A stretch of 64,000 nucleotides of DNA from Paraglaciecola sp. L3A3 (lineage in GTDB: Bacteria; Pseudomonadota; Gammaproteobacteria; Enterobacterales; Alteromonadaceae): contig NZ_CP047023.1 in the NCBI RefSeq assembly GCF_009796765.1, forward strand, positions 496,001-560,000, in the 5' to 3' direction. The position numbers were made by a program, and so were the translations under genes. The notes beneath the pieces are model-generated. The model saw nothing but the letters and a program-made list of their open reading frames with translations. It ran no database searches and had not been told where the DNA came from. Position 1 is the stretch's first letter; the number at the start of each line of letters is the position of its first letter. Positions 1 to 8,370 of the stretch are shown here, piece by piece.

Positions 1-676
1 AGCGAAGCTTGATGCATCTTGCAGGGTGTAAGTCCCTGTCAGGTAAGGCTTAGCCAACCACCTGTATCGAGTGTTGCACCTATGGCGGAGTCTGGGATTG
101 GTGAGATACTTATCAGCGATGTATTCGCAACCGGATGAACAATATAGGTGAAGCGTACACAGAGAATTATATAGGCCATAGGGAATGCGTGTTCCTGAAG
201 TGCTGTTATCGCTCCGATAATAAATTAAGTTCTGACTGACGAGGCTTGTAACGCCGTCGAAGTCCAAGCAAAGCAACCGTTATTCAGCGTGTCTGAAATG
301 GCAAGGTTGTGGCGAGTCAGCGGAGTTCTAAAGCCATGGCATGTATAAAGAGATGTATTGAGAACTTGAGAGAGCCAAAGGTGTTCCATAAGGAAAATGG
401 TAGGGTAGCCAAGCCACAAGCAAGGCGAACGATGACCCTTTGGCAGTCAGACTTGCTCATAGTAGTTTGAGGTTGGGAAAGCCAACCACATGGCGAAGGG
501 GCAAGCCGTTATATCAGGTGTTTAGCAGATACATAGACCGGACAAAGTAGGGCTGGAAATACTATGACAACCGCACTAAATGCCATCACATTTAAATCAC
601 AGACACACCCCAACCATAGATTTCAGAACCTATATGGATTGCTAGGAGATGATTTACTGTATCAAAGTTGGGGGCA

Positions 677-684
677 ACTGAATA
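677..684. repeat. IS66 target-site duplication, left copy
   Basis: ACTGAATA directly abuts the left inverted repeat and is repeated exactly at 3024-3031. Eight bases is the duplication size known for the IS66 family. Confidence 0.93.
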
Positions 685-763
685 GTAAGCGTCCGGTAAA
701 CCACACCTAGTCATTAAGGTTTGTTAATTTGAAAATACCTTCCCATTATTAAGGAGAGGTATT

Positions 764-1060
764 ATGAAGCATAGAACACTAGATGAGTGGCGAGAGTTGA
801 TTTCCCAACAACAATCAAGTGGCTTAGCCATTATTGATTTCTGTCGAGAGCACAGGCTTAGCACATCGAGTTTTTATAAATTTCGTGGGCAATTACAACA
901 ACAAAATCGTGAGCCAAAATTTCTAAAGGTCAGTAAGCCCACTGTTGATACTAAGGTTCAGTCTACAATTTTGCTCACCTTTGGTGAGGTGTCTTTATCT
1001 TTTTCCTCAACTTGCGAGCCTGCTTGGTTAGCAAATTTCGTCAAGGCGTTGCAATCATGA
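764..1060 (+). CDS. tnpA: IS66 accessory protein TnpA
   Basis: This 98-residue protein has an N-terminal helix-turn-helix-like segment (LDEWRELISQQQSSGLAIIDFCREHRLSTSSFYKFRGQL), as in IS66 Orf1 proteins. It is followed by a short basic and beta-rich tail. The start at ATG 764 follows AAGGAGAGG at ideal spacing. Its stop overlaps the tnpB start as ATGA (1057-1060), which suggests translational coupling. In IS66 elements this protein is needed for transposition together with TnpB and TnpC; the exact role here is inferred from the family. Confidence 0.92.
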   Translation: MKHRTLDEWRELISQQQSSGLAIIDFCREHRLSTSSFYKFRGQLQQQNREPKFLKVSKPTVDTKVQSTILLTFGEVSLSFSSTCEPAWLANFVKALQS

Positions 1061-1407
1061 AAATGTTCGTTGAGCCAGATGACATATATTTACACTTATC
1101 GCCCATCGATTTTCGTAAATCCATCAATGGTTTATTGGTGATGGTAGAAAATGAGTTGAAGATGAATGCGTTTACCGGTGCTTTGTTTCTGTTTTGTAAC
1201 AAGAAGCGAGATAAATTGAAGTGTTTGTACTGGGATAAAACCGGCTTTGCATTATGGTACAAACGCTTGGAGAAACATAAGTTCAAGTGGCCTAACGAGA
1301 TGGAACTGAGCCATATGCATTTAAGCGAACAGCAACTTCACTGGCTATTATCTGGCTTTGATGTGATGGGCCATCAGCCATTGCAATACCGTGCCTCTGG
1401 CTTATAA
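1057..1407 (+). CDS. tnpB: IS66 accessory protein TnpB
   Basis: About 116 residues beginning MKMFVEPDDIYLHLSPIDFRKSINGLLVMVE. This is the conserved opening of the IS66 Orf2/TnpB family, and the LYWDKTGFALWYKRLEKHKFKWP stretch is also family-typical. I chose ATG 1057 because it overlaps the tnpA stop as ATGA; a longer frame starting at 1012 overlaps tnpA without reason. Its biochemical role is not established in the family, although it is required for transposition in tested members. Confidence 0.93.
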   Translation: MKMFVEPDDIYLHLSPIDFRKSINGLLVMVENELKMNAFTGALFLFCNKKRDKLKCLYWDKTGFALWYKRLEKHKFKWPNEMELSHMHLSEQQLHWLLSGFDVMGHQPLQYRASGL

Positions 1408-1475
1408 CCGCAGATCATAAGCAGCGATTAACGATCACGAATTGGTCTAAATAAATTAAGGTTATCAATGGGTTA

Positions 1476-3002
1476 TTGAGAGATAATAACGGTATGCCTA
1501 TTGATATCACCTCTCTCCCAGATGATCCAGCAGCACTCAAAAAGCTGTTGTCTGAAGTTGTTGCCCGTAACCAGTTCTTAGAAGAGCAGTTCCGCTTGGC
1601 TCAACAAAAACAGTTTGGTGCCAGTAGCGAAGGCTATCCTGGTCAAGGTGAATTGTTTAATGAAGCGGAAGAGCTGGTTGAACAATCCGAAGTTGAGCCA
1701 GAGCAAGAAAACATCAGCTACGCCCGCAATAAACCTAAGCGTAAACCGTTACCAAACAACTTACCTCGTGAAGTTGTAGTGCACGATATTGCTGATGAAG
1801 ATAAAGTCTGCGCTTGTTGTCATGGTGAATTACACAAGATAAGCGAAGATAAAAGTGAAAAGTTGGAATTCATCCCAGCCCAAGTCAAAGTGATTGAACA
1901 TATCCGTCCCAAATATAGCTGCAGGGCCTGTGAAAAAGATGGGATAAGCAATCACATCAAACAAGCCCTGGTACCGAATTCTGTTATCCCTAAAGGCTAC
2001 GCTACTCCAAGTTTACTGTCCCAAATCATCAGCAGTAAATATCAATATGGTTTGCCACTGTATCGCCAAGAAGCCATGTTCAAACAATACGGGATTGAAC
2101 TAAGCCGTAAAACCATGGCCGATTGGGTGATAAAAAGTGCTGACATCCTGCAAGTACTGTATGACAAGCTCAGGCAAACCTTATTACAGCAATCTGTTAT
2201 TCAGGCCGATGAAACCACGTTAAAAGTGGTAAACGAAGACAAAGCGACCAGTTATATGTGGTTATATGCCACAGGCGCCGACTCGCCAGAAGGAAAATTA
2301 GTCAATGCAGACATACCCAATATCGTGCTGTTTGATTACCATAACAGCCGAAGTGGCCAATGCGCAGTAGACTTTTTAGGGGCGTACTCAGGCTATCTGC
2401 AAGTAGATGGTTATGCGGGTTATCATAAAACCCAAGCCACACTTGCAGGCTGTTGGGCTCATGCGAGACGTAAATTCGTAGAAGCCAAAACTGCGCAAGG
2501 CAAGAAGCCAAGCGGCAAAGCCGACTGGGCCCTGAATCACATTCAAAAGCTGTATCGAATTGAAACCAGTATAAAAGACAAGTCTATTGATGAACGCTAC
2601 CAAACACGGCAAGAAAAAAGCCTACCGTTACTTAAGCAATTTGAACAATGGCTGATAAAGTCAGAACAACAAGTACTGCCCAAAACTAAACTGGGCGAAG
2701 CAATTACCTACTGCTTAAATCAATGGGAAAAATTAACCGTTTACCGCAAAGATGGCAGATTAAGCATCGATAACAACCGTGCTGAGCGAGCCATAAAGAC
2801 CTTCGTGATAGGCAGAAAAAACTGGTTGTTTAGTCAAACAGCCAAGGGCGCAAAGGCCAGCGCAGTTCTCTACTCAATTATCGAAACTGCCAAAGCCAAC
2901 GGCCTCACGCCCTTCGATTACCTAAATCATCTGTTAGAGCATATCAGCCAACCGGATTACGACATCGAAAACCTATTACCATGGAATACCAATAACAACT
3001 AG
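1476..3002 (+). CDS. tnpC: IS66 transposase TnpC (DDE type)
   Basis: A 508-residue transposase with an N-terminal leucine-rich coiled region (LSEVVARNQFLEEQFRLAQQKQFGASSE). A Zn-ribbon-like cluster follows (VCACCHGEL ... KYSCRACEKDG). The DDE catalytic core has D in QADETTLKV, D in LQVDGYAGY and E in IDNNRAERAIK. The frame opens at TTG 1476, but ATG 1494 (MPIDITSLPDD) is equally possible; neither ribosome site is strong. The gene ends eight bases before the right inverted repeat. Full length and an intact DDE triad suggest a working enzyme. Confidence 0.94.
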   Translation: MRDNNGMPIDITSLPDDPAALKKLLSEVVARNQFLEEQFRLAQQKQFGASSEGYPGQGELFNEAEELVEQSEVEPEQENISYARNKPKRKPLPNNLPREVVVHDIADEDKVCACCHGELHKISEDKSEKLEFIPAQVKVIEHIRPKYSCRACEKDGISNHIKQALVPNSVIPKGYATPSLLSQIISSKYQYGLPLYRQEAMFKQYGIELSRKTMADWVIKSADILQVLYDKLRQTLLQQSVIQADETTLKVVNEDKATSYMWLYATGADSPEGKLVNADIPNIVLFDYHNSRSGQCAVDFLGAYSGYLQVDGYAGYHKTQATLAGCWAHARRKFVEAKTAQGKKPSGKADWALNHIQKLYRIETSIKDKSIDERYQTRQEKSLPLLKQFEQWLIKSEQQVLPKTKLGEAITYCLNQWEKLTVYRKDGRLSIDNNRAERAIKTFVIGRKNWLFSQTAKGAKASAVLYSIIETAKANGLTPFDYLNHLLEHISQPDYDIENLLPWNTNNN

Positions 3003-3023
3003 GTGGGATCACCGGACGCTTAC

Positions 3024-3031
3024 ACTGAATA
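3024..3031. repeat. IS66 target-site duplication, right copy
   Basis: ACTGAATA, identical to 677-684 and directly next to the right inverted repeat. Joining the two flanks through one copy restores the reverse-transcriptase frame. Confidence 0.93.
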
Positions 3032-4237
3032 AACGAGCAGCCCCTGGTATTGATGGCATCACGATGCCGAAATACAAAGAATCGCTTGTGGAACACCTCA
3101 CACGTTTAAGTTCAGCCTTGAAAGCTAAGTGCTATCGAGCAGGTGACATTAAGCGTGTATTCATACCCAAAAGTCATGGTAAACAACGCCCATTAGGCTT
3201 ACCCACAGTGGATGACAAACTGGTACAGCAAAGCGTGAGTCAGATACTGCAAAGTATCTGGGAAGCGGATTTCTTGCCTAACAGTTATGGTTATCGGCCA
3301 AATAAGAGTGCGCATCAGGCGGTGCATAGCTTGAGTTTGAATCTTCAGTTTAAAGGTTATGGCTATATTGTTGAGGCTGACATTAAAGGCTTCTTCGATA
3401 ATATTGACCACAACTGGCTGATGGAGATGCTTAAACAACGCATTGATGATAACGCGCTCTTGAGCTTAATCGGGCAATGGTTGAAAGCACGAATAAAATC
3501 GCCAGAAGGGGATTATCTCAAACCACAAAGCGGTACACCACAAGGCGGTATCATTAGCCCCGTGCTAGCTAATATCTATTTGCATTATGCGTTGGATTTA
3601 TGGTTTGAGAAGAAGATAAAACCTCGCATGAGAGGCAGGGCTATGCTGATACGTTACGCAGATGATTTTGTGTGTGCGTTTCAGTATGCCAATGATGCCG
3701 AACGGTTTTACAGCGTGTTGCCAAAACGACTCAAGAAATTCAAACTGGACACGGCACCAGAAAAGACCAGCCTAATAAGGTTCAGTCGATTCCATCCAAG
3801 TCGTAAGCGCCAGTTTGTGTTCTTGGGGTTTGCGTTTTACTGGGGCATTGATGTAAAAGGTAAACCGAGATTAAGGCGACGAACTGCGAGTCAAAAGCAG
3901 CGAAGTAGCCTGAGCGAATTTTACCATTTCATCAAAGCCAAACGCTCGCAGAAACTAGCGACTTGGCTACCTCAATTAAAACGCAAACTCACAGGGTTTA
4001 GAAATTACTTTGGGCTACCCGACAACAGCCGCAGCGTAAGTAAGCTATATAATTATGTGCTACATAGTTTGTACAAATGGCTGAACAGGCGCAGTGGTCG
4101 TCGAAGTTACAATTGGTGTAATTTTAAGAAGATGTTAGAGTATTTCCAAATACAGAAGCTACGAGTTAGCAAAAGAGTGATTAATGTTGACTGGTATTAA
4201 AATGGCCGTGATTTACACGGGTGAATATATAACTGAA

Positions 4238-4270
4238 GAGCCGGATGCGGTAATTCCGCACGTCCGGATC
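4238..4270 (+). ncRNA. Group II intron domain V hairpin
   Basis: The segment starts GAGCCGGATGCGG and returns as CCGCACGTCCGGATC. This gives the expected lower stem, two-base-bulge region and upper stem, and includes the AGC catalytic triad position at 4239-4241. It lies about 40 bases after the maturase stop, as in bacterial group II introns. A pairable GGTCGGCTC/GGGCCGCTC stretch just downstream is a candidate domain VI. Confidence 0.75.
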
Positions 4271-4367
4271 TGTGTGGGGTCGGCTCAGTAATGGGCCGCT
4301 CTACCACGATGGTGTCTCATACTTATCCAGCATTGGTGTAACTTAATTATTATAATAAGGATGTTGT

Positions 4368-6200
4368 GTGAAAGAACTAGACCCAAATAAAATTGCAGTC
4401 GAATTAGTTAAACAATTTGCAAAACCTGTTTTTGATGGTTTAAATAAACTAACAAAAGATTCACATGAAAAATTACAAGTAACATTAAATACATGCTTTT
4501 CTAAATATATCATAAGAAGTTACGATAAATATTCGAAGACTAAAACAATATTATATCGAGATGCACCCGTAAATTTGAAAGAGTTTTATGTTCGAACAGA
4601 TTTAGAAGTGTCATTTAGAGAGAAAATTCAAGAATCTGACTTTATAAATCAACTTCAAACAAATAAAAGAATTATTATTTCTGGAACAGCGGGTTCAGGT
4701 AAGTCAACATTTTGTAAGAGTATTTTTATAGATCTTGTTGAAAGTCCAATTGGAATATTTCCTATATTTGTAGAGCTAAGGCACTTAAATTCGGATACTG
4801 AAACAGATTTATTTGATTTTATTTTACAAACATTAACTGAAATAGAATCAACTTTTACTAAATCCCAATTAGATTATGCACTAGCTTTGGGAAAGGTTTT
4901 ATTGATATTTGATGGCTTTGATGAGCTTAACAATGAGCTTAGAAAAAAATATGAGAAAGAGATAGTTCATATAGCAGCTAAATACCAAAACATTTTAATG
5001 ATGTTATCAAGCCGTCCTGATAATAGATTTCATGGATGGGAAGAGTTTTATATTTATAGAGTGCTACCTCTAGATAAACAAAAATCAAAAGCATTAATAA
5101 GTAAATTAGATTACGACAGACAAGTGAAAAGAAAATTTTTGGAAATTTTCGATCAAAAACTATATGAGCAACATAAGAGCTTTGCAAGTAATCCGTTGCT
5201 ATTGACAATGATGCTCTTAACATATGAACAAATTGCAGAAATACCGAATAAAATTCACTTATTCTACGAACAGGCTTTTTTAACTTTATTCAATAAACAT
5301 GATTCTTTAAAAAGTTTATATAAACGAAAGTCTCATTCTAATTTGCCACTGGATGATTTTAAAAAACTGTTGTCTGCCTTTTCGATAGTCAGCTATGCAG
5401 ACAGAAAGTATTATTTTTCGGAAGAAGAGATAAAAAAATACTTAAATAATGCTTTAAAAATTTCTGGGATAATACTAGAGAAGGAACTGTTTCTAAAAGA
5501 CTTATTGGATACTGTTTGTATAATGCAAAGAGATGGAAACGGTTATACGTTTACACATAGGTCTTTTCAAGAATATTTTACCTCAATATTTTTAGTAACG
5601 TATGCTTCAGAGAATAAGTTTAAATTAATAGATAAAATTGCATTCGTTAATGATAGGGATGATGTAATACCTATGGTGTTTGATATTAATCAAGACTTAA
5701 TTGAACAAGAATGGGTAGTACCTAGAATGGAATCTTTAATATCCGATTTATCAATAGTTCCTGACACTGTAAAAGGAAAGACTTTATTACTTTCGTTGGT
5801 TTATAGCGGTTTAACTACACGTGAAAAAGATGAACAACATAGTATTGCTTTTAGACTTTATAATCGGGAAGGAGATTCAGCACGTTTTATCCATATCCTT
5901 TTCAAAATATACAATGAAGAGCTACATAAATATCATAAAAAACAAAAAAATAAAGACGAAAATAACGAATCAAAACAAAAGTTAATTGAATTAATACTCG
6001 ACGGGAAAGGTGAAGATCATGATTTCCTTAGTTTAGATGATGCGAATAATATGTTAGATGAGGTTACTCAGCTAATTTATGACTCACATTGTTATGAACA
6101 CTTGAATACAAACTTAAACTACGTAAAAGAAAAGTTAAATTCTTTACGCGAGAAATATGCAAATAAGCAAGAAGAACTATCAGATCTACTTTTTAGTTAA
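4368..6200 (+). CDS. Stand-alone NACHT NTPase, candidate anti-phage protein
   Basis: A 610-residue STAND-type NTPase. Residues 1-100 form a helical N-terminus with no recognised effector. The NACHT core has Walker A GTAGSGKST (106-114), Walker B LLIFDGFDEL (178-187) and a sensor-like SSRPD (214-218). The winged-helix end has the typical FTHRSFQEYFTSIFLV (395-410). The last 200 residues are charged and helical and lack visible LRR, WD or TPR repeats. Bacterial NACHT proteins of this size with a short C-terminal domain include known phage-defence proteins; that role is inferred here. GTG 4368 follows AAGGA at suitable spacing. The gene is much more AT-rich than its neighbours and sits beside mobile DNA, both signs of transfer. 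No partner gene is visible downstream. Confidence 0.8.
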   Translation: MKELDPNKIAVELVKQFAKPVFDGLNKLTKDSHEKLQVTLNTCFSKYIIRSYDKYSKTKTILYRDAPVNLKEFYVRTDLEVSFREKIQESDFINQLQTNKRIIISGTAGSGKSTFCKSIFIDLVESPIGIFPIFVELRHLNSDTETDLFDFILQTLTEIESTFTKSQLDYALALGKVLLIFDGFDELNNELRKKYEKEIVHIAAKYQNILMMLSSRPDNRFHGWEEFYIYRVLPLDKQKSKALISKLDYDRQVKRKFLEIFDQKLYEQHKSFASNPLLLTMMLLTYEQIAEIPNKIHLFYEQAFLTLFNKHDSLKSLYKRKSHSNLPLDDFKKLLSAFSIVSYADRKYYFSEEEIKKYLNNALKISGIILEKELFLKDLLDTVCIMQRDGNGYTFTHRSFQEYFTSIFLVTYASENKFKLIDKIAFVNDRDDVIPMVFDINQDLIEQEWVVPRMESLISDLSIVPDTVKGKTLLLSLVYSGLTTREKDEQHSIAFRLYNREGDSARFIHILFKIYNEELHKYHKKQKNKDENNESKQKLIELILDGKGEDHDFLSLDDANNMLDEVTQLIYDSHCYEHLNTNLNYVKEKLNSLREKYANKQEELSDLLFS

Positions 6201-6203
6201 ACT

Positions 6204-6282
6204 AGTTATTTAGACACCTAGTTAGATATTTAGATAGTTAGTTATTTATAGTTATTTAGACACCTATAGTTATTTAGACACC
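6204..6282. repeat. Three copies of AGTTATTTAGACACC with degenerate copies between
   Basis: Exact 15-bp copies occur at 6204-6218, 6250-6264 and 6268-6282, with partial copies (GTTAGATATTTAGATAGTTAG) in between. A related inverted form, GTGTCTAATTTAGTT, lies at 7683-7697, beyond the transposase relic. The two therefore bracket it. This fits the terminal sequences of a Y1 transposase element or a small repeat family tied to it. Confidence 0.6.
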
Positions 6283-6357
6283 CATTTTTAAAAAAGTAGC
6301 GAAATTGCTGTTTTGTTCTAAGCTTTAAGGCATTCAAATAACCAAGGATGGTCTGTT

Positions 6358-7477
6358 ATGCCTCAGTCACGTAAATCTCAAATTTCCCTTATTGATACCC
6401 CTTATTACCACTGTGTTTCTCGCTGTGTTCGCCGTTCATTTTTGTGTGGTGAAGATAAGGTTACAGGTCAAAGTTTTGAGCATCGCCTTGGTTGGGTAGA
6501 AGAGAGGTTGTTGTTTCTTGGCTCGGTGTTTTCTATTGATATTTATTCGAGACGTCCTTGTCTCTCACCTTTCAGGCCGTTCTTCGAACGTTCAAAAATT
6601 GCTCCTGCATTTTTGTGTGCTTAGCGGTGATGAGTAATCAGCAAAATGTCTGGAACATTTTACAACAGCTTTAGCTGGCCCGAAGGGCGTAAGGCAGGAT
6701 GCCTGAAGTACACGCATATCGTGCTGTGTGTGGATAAAGAGCAAGCACTACTGGCCTATGGAAGAGGTACTCTGGCGTTGGCATCAACTATACCAAGGCA
6801 CATTGTTAAGCCAAAAGTATCAAAGACGTGACAAGTTGAGTAAAAGTGAGTTGTTTACCTTAGAAGAAACCACTGAGATTTATCGTCAGCGTTTATACGA
6901 CATCAGTTGGCTAATGCGTAACCTCAATGAATACATAGCCCGTGAAGCTAATAAAGAAGATAGTTGCACTGGACGCTTCTGGGAAGGGCGCTTTAAATCT
7001 CAAGCTTTGTTAGATGAATCAGCGGTACTTGCCTGCATGGCCTATGTGGATTTAAACCCCATTCGCGCCAAGATGGAGACCACACCTGAAGCCTCAAAAC
7101 ACACCAGTATTCAAAACCGAATACAATCCCTCATCAAAGGTGAACAACCAAAAATACTCATGCCTTTTGTGGGTAATCACAGGCAAGACATGCCTAAAGG
7201 CATTGCTTACAGCTTGATAGATTATTGTGAATTGGTCGATTGTACAGGCCGTTGCATTAGAGACGATAAGGCTGGCCATATTGATCACCATAACAATCCA
7301 ATTCTAGAGCGAATTGGCCTCAATTCAGAGCAGTGGTTAATCCTCACTACAGAGTTTGAACAACACTTTCATACAGCCGTTGGCAGTGAACATATGTTAC
7401 AGCAATTCAAACAACACACAGACCATCAACGAATACGAGGGATGGCAAAGGCCAGAGCTTTACTTCAACAAGCCTAA
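6358..7477 (+). pseudogene. Y1/HUH (RAYT/IS200-like) transposase, decayed
   Basis: The N-terminal part (MPQSRKSQISLIDTPYYHCVSRCVRRSFLCGED) and the C-terminal part from about 6750 belong to one protein. The C-terminal part contains LYDISWLMRNLNEYIAREANKED, TGRFWEGRFKSQALLDE and AYVDLNPIRAKM. This is the family of REP-associated and IS200-like tyrosine transposases. The middle is broken: about 65 bases of foreign sequence lie near 6547-6612. A 70-base insert at 6641-6710 splits MSNH-THIV, the His-hydrophobic-His catalytic motif. A frameshift near 6750-6765 separates EQALL from MEEVLW. No functional enzyme is expected. Confidence 0.85.
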
Positions 7478-7701
7478 ACTTTATATATCAGACTTCTCAT
7501 AACATTTAACCAACTTGGTTGGTTCATGCTGCCTAAAATTTGAGGCTAGCAACTTGTTGAGCTCGATTTTCCCTTTTAATACATAACTCAGCGCTTATTC
7601 CTGATCTCACACCAAAATGTCAAAATTACTCTCATATTTTATGCTTGTTGAATGGGCTGTTTTTGGTTAGTTTTTACTATGAGTGTCTAATTTAGTTCCT
7701 C
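7478..7701. other. Intergenic, no gene seen
   Basis: There is no supportable open frame. The stretch ends with the inverted GTGTCTAATTTAGTT (7683-7697), which probably marks the far edge of the transposase-associated sequence. The attC-like segment starts just after it. Confidence 0.5.
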
Positions 7702-7815
7702 ATCTAACAAAAACATCATTTCGCTCGTAAACTCGCTGGGACAATTATTCACTGGCTGACTCGCTTCGCTCGGATTTTAGCCTACAAGTTTGCGCCCCTT
7801 ATTTAAAAGTTATGT
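7702..7815 (-). repeat. attC-like integron recombination site after yoeB
   Basis: Read on the minus strand it starts with ACATAAC (R''-like, RYYYAAC), which overlaps the yoeB stop codon. About 114 bases later it ends with GTTAGAT, an exact match to the R' consensus GTTRRRY. Inside are GGCT/AGCC arms around a CCGAGCGAAGCGAG centre. Arm pairing outside these blocks is weak, so the call rests on the core sites, length and position. A stop codon running into the attC core is usual for integron cassettes. Confidence 0.45.
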
Positions 7816-8070
7816 GCCGTAATGATATCGGAGTTGTGCTATTAAAATAGAGCCATCTTGTTGTTTATAAACGATCCGATGTTCATCATTTATACGACGA
7901 GACCAATAACCAGACAAACCATGTTTTAAAGGCTCAGGTTTTCCAATCCCTTCATTAGGCGTTCTTTGGATATCTTTAATTAGCAAGTTTATACGCTTTA
8001 ATATTTTTTTGTCTGTTGCTTGCCAATAAAGGTATTCGTCCCAAGCTTTAGTTGAGAACGTTAGTTTCAT
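7810..8070 (-). CDS. yoeB: YoeB-type mRNA interferase toxin
   Basis: An 86-residue protein of the Txe/YoeB branch of the RelE superfamily. It opens MKLTFSTKAWDEYLYWQATDKKILKRINLLIKDIQ and closes with SGYWSRRINDEHRIVYKQ...LIAQLRYHYGT. It contains the conserved R..N.EHR.VY block and the C-terminal H-Y pair of the active site. Family members cut mRNA in the ribosomal A site. The start overlaps the antitoxin stop by four bases, so the pair is co-translated. The length is normal and the residues expected for activity look intact. Confidence 0.95.
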   Translation of the reverse strand: MKLTFSTKAWDEYLYWQATDKKILKRINLLIKDIQRTPNEGIGKPEPLKHGLSGYWSRRINDEHRIVYKQQDGSILIAQLRYHYGT

Positions 8071-8318
8071 TCACTAAGTTCTCGCTCAGTTCCTTTGCCA
8101 GCTTCAAGCTCGGCAATTGATTCTAAAAGGTTTCTAGCATTTGCTGGAGATCTAAGTAAATATGTAGTTTCCTGCATTGCGTTATAGTCTTCTAAAGACA
8201 TCATAACAACAGGAGCTTCACTTTTACGGGTAATGATAATGGGTGCGTGGTCATTACAAACATGCGCCATTGTGTTTGCTAAATTTGCTCTAGCAGCTGT
8301 ATAGCTTATTGCATCCAT
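8067..8318 (-). CDS. yefM: YefM/Phd-family antitoxin
   Basis: An 83-residue antitoxin beginning MDAISYTAARANLANTMAHVCNDHAPIIITRK, followed by VVMMSLEDYNAMQETTYLLRSPANARNLLESI. This is the canonical YefM fold: an N-terminal DNA-binding and dimer domain, then a toxin-wrapping tail. I chose ATG 8318 because GGAGTTACC precedes it directly; a longer frame from 8372 would run through the promoter and operator. It neutralises YoeB and represses its own operon. Confidence 0.95.
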   Translation of the reverse strand: MDAISYTAARANLANTMAHVCNDHAPIIITRKSEAPVVMMSLEDYNAMQETTYLLRSPANARNLLESIAELEAGKGTERELSE

Positions 8319-8337
8319 GGTAACTCCAAAATGTTCA

Positions 8338-8360
8338 TGTACGTTTATTTGTACAATATA
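8338..8360 (-). promoter_or_regulatory. yefM-yoeB promoter with TGTACA operator pair
   Basis: TGTACA (8350-8355, inside TTGTACAA) and TGTACG (8338-8343) have centres 12 bp apart, just upstream of yefM. The E. coli yefM-yoeB operator also uses two palindromes with a TGTACA core. A minus-strand -10, TATATT, lies at 8355-8360. A fair -35, TTGCTT, lies 17 bp further upstream (8378-8383), inside the attC-like sequence. Confidence 0.65.
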
Positions 8361-8370
8361 GCGTAGTGGC

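Larger units (their letters stand above)
685..3023 (+). mobile_element. IS66-family insertion sequence, complete
   Basis: The element is bounded by inverted repeats GTAAGCGTCCGGT (685-697) and ACCGGACGCTTAC (3011-3023), a perfect 13 bp. A further CACCTAG match lies a little inside each end. It is flanked by exact 8-bp direct repeats. It carries the standard three-gene set tnpA, tnpB and tnpC in order. All three frames are intact, so the element may still be active and the insertion may be recent. It sits in the reverse-transcriptase gene of the group II intron. Confidence 0.95.
564..4200 (+). pseudogene. Group II intron reverse transcriptase/maturase, split by IS66
   Basis: The reading frame opens at ATG 564 (MTTALNAITF...), runs to the IS66 insertion at 684 and resumes after the second target-site copy. 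Removing 685-3023 plus one 8-bp duplicate restores a continuous frame, ...QLN-KRAAPGIDG..., of about 430 residues. The downstream part carries the RT core: IPKSHGKQRPLGLPT, the QGGIISP block and the catalytic YADD box (LIRYADDFVCAF). A C-terminal maturase-type region ends ...RVINVDWY. No HNH endonuclease domain is visible after it. The length fits a short bacterial intron-encoded protein. The 3' fragment (3064-4200) could still be translated from an internal ATG but would lack the N-terminal RT region, so I treat the gene as broken. Confidence 0.85.
1..4307 (+). ncRNA. Group II intron, 5' end outside window, interrupted by IS66
   Basis: Bases 1-563 have no convincing coding content. They contain the kind of short stems expected of domain I of a group II ribozyme, for example CAGGG/CCCTG around base 23-38. 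A reverse-transcriptase/maturase gene follows in the domain IV position. A domain V-like hairpin lies at 4238-4270, with a domain VI-like stem after it. The 3' end should lie near 4304-4307, since group II introns end in AY, but I cannot fix the base. The downstream exon could be the last codons of a split gene (one frame reads ...YLSSIGVT-stop, ending near 4345). The IS66 insertion at 685-3023 breaks the intron-encoded protein, so the intron is probably unable to move unaided. The intron type is inferred from layout, not from a full fold. Confidence 0.75.

Noticed and set aside
225..419. 64-codon minus-strand frame in the first 0.5 kb
   Set aside because: It lies within the structured 5' part of the group II intron and shows no protein-like features.
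4238..4310. Riboswitch or small RNA upstream of the NACHT gene
   Set aside because: The conserved-looking hairpins there are explained by group II intron domains V and VI.
6204..6282. Short repeated units resembling a CRISPR array
   Set aside because: There are only three exact 15-bp copies with uneven, very short or repeat-derived gaps, no unique spacers of constant length and no cas genes. A transposase-linked repeat explains them better.
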